Of a stretch of DNA of 9,470 bases, positions 6,590-9,470 are shown piece after piece (the first letter of the stretch is position 1; every line of letters begins with the position of its first letter). The DNA is from Lachnoclostridium sp. UBA1241. Lineage in GTDB: Bacteria; Bacillota; Clostridia; Lachnospirales; Lachnospiraceae. The stretch spans positions 1-9,470 of the forward strand of contig DBWJ01000042.1 of assembly GCA_002308955.1 (NCBI GenBank). The letters run 5' to 3'. A program made the translations under genes and the position numbers. Under the pieces are notes generated by a model. The model was given only the letters and a program-made list of their open reading frames with translations, ran no database searches and was not told where the DNA came from.

Positions 6590-8382
6590 CGGCTCACCTC
6601 CTCCGCTTCGATTGCGCCCATGGGGCAAATCTGACTGCAGAGGCCGCAGCCGCTGCAGAGGCTCCGGTCAATCTTCGTCTGTCCGTCCACGCGGATCAGC
6701 GCCGGGCAGCCGATTTCCGAAATACAGAGACCGCAGTTGATGCAGTTTTCGTTAACTATACATTTGCCTGTGGGCTTAACGATTGCCACACACGGCGATT
6801 TGAAGATGATCGCCTTCACGCCGGGAAGCGCTGCGCATTCCAGCACGGCTTTCACGGAAGCGTCGAGGTCAAGCGGATTCACGGTAACCACCTTCGTAAG
6901 GCCGATTCCCTTAAGGACGGCTGCGATGTCGACCTTCTCAACGATATCGCCCATCATGTTCCGGCCGGTTCCGGGGTGCGGCTGGTGGCCGGTCATTGCG
7001 GTGGTGGAGTTGTCGAGCACGCAGAGGATCATCTCCGCGTTATTGTAAACGGCGTTCACGACGCCGGTCATTCCCGAGGCGAAGAAGGTGGAATCGCCGA
7101 CAAATGCGAACGCTGTCCCTTCCTTATCTGTCCAGTGGAAGCCCTGCGCCATCGTGATTCCTGCGCCCATGCAGAGGCAGGTGTCGCACATGTCAAGCGG
7201 CATCGCGTTACCGAGGGTGTAGCAGCCGATGTCGCCGCAGAAATAGCATTTGCGGCCCTGCATCGCTTTCTTCACCGCATAGAAGGAGGCGCGGTGCGGG
7301 CAGCCCGCGCAGAGAACCGGCGGCCGCATCGGAAGCGCGGGCGCATCGCTTAAGTCGATAGCGCCTTCCCCTTCCGGAAGATTCAGGTACTTACGGAATA
7401 TGCCCGCAAGAAGATTCGTGCTGAGTTCGCCGCTTGCGGGAACGTCGCCGGTGAGCTTGCCGCGGATGGTAAGCGTTATTCCGTTTCGTCCGCAGAGCTT
7501 TGCGATCTGCTCCTCGTTATAGGGGCTTAATTCCTCCACGCAGAGTACTTCCGTAACGCCCTCGAGCGCTTTCTTTACGAAGGTCTCGGGGAACGGGTAA
7601 GGTGTCGCGATACGGATCAGGCGGACATCGGGATAATCCTTTAGGAATTCCTTCGCGTAGGCGTAACTGATGCCCGAGGCAACAACCGCCTTTTCGGAGG
7701 TTCCTTCGACGGTGTTATACCGGTAGGAGGAGAATTCCTCGCCGATCTCCACGTTCCGCTTCTCCATCATCGCATGGTTTGCAAAGGAAAGGCGCGGGAA
7801 GATAACCCATTTCTTCGAATCCTTGATGAACCCTTCGAAAGGCTTCGGCTCCGTCTTCTCCGGAAAGTCTATCGCCGCGTAGGCGTGGTCCACTCTCGTT
7901 GTCGGGCGGAACAGCACCGGGGTCCGGTACTTTTCAGAGCACTCATATGCGTCCCCGATCATCTCGTAGGCTTCCTCCGGGGAAGCCGGGTCGAACACGG
8001 GAATCCGCGCGAACTCCGCAAACCGTCTCGTATCCTGCTCGGTCTGCGAAGAGATCGGGCCCGGGTCATCGGCCGAAACGACAACCATGCCGCCCTTTAC
8101 GCCGACATAGGCAAGGCTCATCAGCGGGTCGGAGGCTACATTCAGCCCGACCTGCTTCATCGTTACGAGCGTTCTCGCTCCGCTGTAAGCCGCGGCAGCC
8201 GCCACCTCCATGGCCGCCTTCTCATTGACGGACCATTCCACATGCACTCCCTCGTGGGGATATTTTGCAATCGTTTCCACGATTTCCGAGGAAGGCGTTC
8301 CGGGATACCCGGAGACCAGATTCACGCCGGCCGCAAGCGCGGCAAGCCCGATGGCTCCGTTTCCCATAACATATTCTTTCAC
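6586..8382 (-). CDS. iorA: Indolepyruvate:ferredoxin oxidoreductase, alpha subunit
   Basis: The catalytic, thiamine diphosphate-dependent subunit, 598 residues from the chosen start. In order: an N-terminal pyrimidine-binding region with GYPGTPSSE (25-33); CAGCPHR (358-364); the ThDP/Mg2+ motif beginning GDST (429-432) and ending near Asn447-Asn448; and two C-terminal [4Fe-4S] sites. Site one uses Cys547, 550, 553 and 559, with the wide CxxCxxCx5CP spacing usual in IorA. Site two uses Cys576, 579, 582 and 586. It oxidatively decarboxylates indolepyruvate, phenylpyruvate and hydroxyphenylpyruvate to acyl-CoA, passing electrons to ferredoxin. The GTG at 8382 is chosen because GGAG lies seven bases upstream and the family's MGNGAI-like segment follows at once. 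A GTG at 8421 lies in repeat sequence with no good ribosome site; ATG 8367 is an alternative. Confidence 0.94.
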   Translation of the reverse strand: MKEYVMGNGAIGLAALAAGVNLVSGYPGTPSSEIVETIAKYPHEGVHVEWSVNEKAAMEVAAAAAYSGARTLVTMKQVGLNVASDPLMSLAYVGVKGGMVVVSADDPGPISSQTEQDTRRFAEFARIPVFDPASPEEAYEMIGDAYECSEKYRTPVLFRPTTRVDHAYAAIDFPEKTEPKPFEGFIKDSKKWVIFPRLSFANHAMMEKRNVEIGEEFSSYRYNTVEGTSEKAVVASGISYAYAKEFLKDYPDVRLIRIATPYPFPETFVKKALEGVTEVLCVEELSPYNEEQIAKLCGRNGITLTIRGKLTGDVPASGELSTNLLAGIFRKYLNLPEGEGAIDLSDAPALPMRPPVLCAGCPHRASFYAVKKAMQGRKCYFCGDIGCYTLGNAMPLDMCDTCLCMGAGITMAQGFHWTDKEGTAFAFVGDSTFFASGMTGVVNAVYNNAEMILCVLDNSTTAMTGHQPHPGTGRNMMGDIVEKVDIAAVLKGIGLTKVVTVNPLDLDASVKAVLECAALPGVKAIIFKSPCVAIVKPTGKCIVNENCINCGLCISEIGCPALIRVDGQTKIDRSLCSGCGLCSQICPMGAIEAEEVSR

Positions 8383-8389
8383 CTGATTG

Positions 8390-8393
8390 CTCC
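8390..8393 (-). promoter_or_regulatory. Ribosome binding site favouring the GTG start of iorA
   Basis: GGAG lies seven bases before the GTG at 8382-8380. The longer reading frame opens with GTG at 8421 inside the tandem repeats and lacks such a site. The ATG at 8367 has only AGGTG about twelve bases upstream. The evidence for 8382 is moderate. Confidence 0.5.
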
Positions 8394-8409
8394 ATTCTGC
8401 GGGGCACCC

Positions 8410-8475
8410 GCAACAATTCACTCTGCGGCTGCCTGCAACGATTTATTCTGCAGCTGCCTGCAGCGGTTTATTCTC
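8410..8475. repeat. 25-bp imperfect tandem repeat between the DUF4236 gene and iorA
   Basis: Units at 8410-8434 and 8435-8459 match at most positions, both ending CTGCCT. A third, partial unit starts at 8460 and fades after about 8475. The third unit contains the TAA stop of the DUF4236 gene (8470-8468), and the first contains an unused GTG. The sequence is rich in CTGCAG/GCTGC and can fold, but it lacks a T-run, so it is not a typical terminator. It fills most of the 85-base gap. Confidence 0.7.
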
Positions 8476-9415
8476 CGCTCGACAGGCGGATTACCGGCGA
8501 GAAACCGGTCGTCTTTCCGCATTTCATGCGGCATTCAAACAAAGTCATAAACTGGGACGGGTCGATCCGCGAGAAATCCACCTTCTCGAACCAGTCCTTT
8601 GTAAACTTGACGGAAACGTACGTCTCCTCCTCCGAAAGCCCGGTGGCCGGATTCACTTCGGTCTTCACCGCGTGCACATAAACCGTATTGACGGGCAGAA
8701 GCGCGAAGGTGTCCCGTGCGGTCCGGATGCAGGTGCTGCACACATAGTCCTCTAAAAGCTCGTTGTACTTCGTCTTCGAGAGGTCCTTTTTTGTGAGCTT
8801 TCCGGATGCGGTCGTCGTCACTTCTATGACCGGCATGACCTCCTCTTCCGCAATCTCGAACTGCACCTCCGCAAAATCGGACGCGTCCGTTCCGAATTCG
8901 AAGGAATGCCCGAAATCCCGAAGATCCTCGTAGGGCTGCATGATCTCAACCGCCGAATAGTAGGCTTCCACATCCCCGCCGAGCACATGAAGCGCAATGT
9001 CCTTCAGTTTGTCATAGCCGTATGCGGTCTGGTCTCCGTCGCAGATGGCGCGCCAGTCCACCACAGGGTCGCTTTCCTTATGATGGCTCTTAAGTCCTTC
9101 CACATATTCCTGATACTTCGAAACCTCTTCCGCTGCCGCCGCAAGCTCCGCCTGCGTATCGGCCTGCTGCCCGGCTTTCTGTTTCGGATCCCGGTATCCC
9201 GTTGAGGATTTTGATGAGGATTTCTTTCCGGAGCTTATGTTCTTCACATACGAAAGTCCGGTTCCCGGAAGTCCCACCGAAACCGTCTTCCTTCCGCTCG
9301 TATGCATCGTATAATGCATTCCCCGCTTTCCGACCGACACGCTTGCGCCGGTTGTTCCGAGGTTTAATTTGACGCCCGGGATCAGGGAGATGCTTTTTCG
9401 AAATCGGAGTCCCAT
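8468..9415 (-). CDS. DUF4236 domain-containing protein of unknown function
   Basis: A 315-residue protein. Residues 1 to about 57 are a clear DUF4236 domain: it starts MGLRFRKSI, continues with LNLGTTGASVSVG and ends VGLPGTGLSY. A Ser/Lys/Gly-rich linker (about 58-85) leads to a helical, acidic segment. The rest is an alpha/beta-looking C-terminal region that I do not recognise, with a CSTC pair (226-229), an RTARDTFALLP stretch and two more cysteines near the end. No signal peptide or membrane segment is visible. DUF4236 has no established biochemical role that I know of. The ATG at 9415 is preferred to one at 9448 because AAGGAGG precedes it with six bases between AGGAGG and the ATG, and because the domain normally begins MGLRFRK. 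It reads in the same direction as ior-paaK, but the 85-base repeat-filled gap makes shared function doubtful. Confidence 0.85.
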   Translation of the reverse strand: MGLRFRKSISLIPGVKLNLGTTGASVSVGKRGMHYTMHTSGRKTVSVGLPGTGLSYVKNISSGKKSSSKSSTGYRDPKQKAGQQADTQAELAAAAEEVSKYQEYVEGLKSHHKESDPVVDWRAICDGDQTAYGYDKLKDIALHVLGGDVEAYYSAVEIMQPYEDLRDFGHSFEFGTDASDFAEVQFEIAEEEVMPVIEVTTTASGKLTKKDLSKTKYNELLEDYVCSTCIRTARDTFALLPVNTVYVHAVKTEVNPATGLSEEETYVSVKFTKDWFEKVDFSRIDPSQFMTLFECRMKCGKTTGFSPVIRLSSGE

Positions 9416-9421
9416 TTTCCG

Positions 9422-9427
9422 CCTCCT
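9422..9427 (-). promoter_or_regulatory. Ribosome binding site fixing the DUF4236 gene start
   Basis: AGGAGG (with a further A upstream) lies six bases before the ATG at 9415-9413 and supports that start over the ATG at 9448. The remaining bases to the right edge (9428-9470) hold leader sequence with a TATAC stretch, but no convincing promoter could be picked out before the window ends. Confidence 0.8.
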
Positions 9428-9470
9428 TCCTAAAAAGGCCGTATACATTAAGAGCGGCTCCGCAAGCCTG

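Noticed and set aside
6535..7353. Plus-strand open frame of 272 codons opposite iorA and iorB
   Set aside because: It lies over conserved iorA/iorB coding sequence and its product has a His/Arg/Ala-rich, non-protein-like composition.
7774..8550. Plus-strand open frame of 258 codons across iorA and the repeat region
   Set aside because: It has no domain signature, spans coding and intergenic sequence of real genes, and has no convincing start signal.
9416..9470. Promoter for the DUF4236 gene at the right edge
   Set aside because: A TATAC stretch is present, but no acceptable -35 partner is visible before the window ends.

Overview
The window suggests an anaerobic Clostridia-type Firmicute, possibly Lachnospiraceae. 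The clues are strong AGGAGG ribosome binding sites, tight gene overlaps, ferredoxin-linked 2-oxoacid metabolism, a GPH sugar symporter and a DUF4236 protein. Base composition looks fairly GC-rich by eye. The taxon is inferred from gene content only. All six genes lie on the minus strand, so the biological order runs from the right edge to the left.

Right part (about 4765-9470): a DUF4236 protein comes first, then a short stretch of 25-bp imperfect tandem repeats. These are followed by a tightly coupled iorA-iorB-paaK set: the two subunits of indolepyruvate:ferredoxin oxidoreductase and a phenylacetate-CoA ligase-type enzyme. IorA and IorB interconvert arylpyruvates and arylacyl-CoAs with ferredoxin, and PaaK interconverts arylacyl-CoA and free arylacetate. 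The set could therefore excrete aromatic amino acid carbon as arylacetates, or run backwards to build aromatic amino acids from arylacetates. An intrinsic terminator (4701-4738) closes it.

Middle (4533-4764): the 232-base gap holds that terminator, a weak promoter candidate, a 15-bp palindrome at the presumed transcription start, and a long leader hairpin. One arm of the hairpin carries a CCTCCT sequence that could also pair with the ribosome binding site of the next gene.

Left part (74-4532): a GPH-family (MelB-like) sugar:cation symporter overlaps a 1020-residue protein by 14 bases. That protein joins a compact GH36 alpha-galactosidase to a C-terminal GT-B domain resembling MurG and MGDG synthase. 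The pair looks like an uptake-and-processing module for an alpha-galactoside. The hydrolase-transferase fusion is the most unusual thing here. A 12-bp-stem terminator and 12-bp A-rich tandem repeats end the window. No RNA genes, CRISPR arrays or mobile elements were seen.
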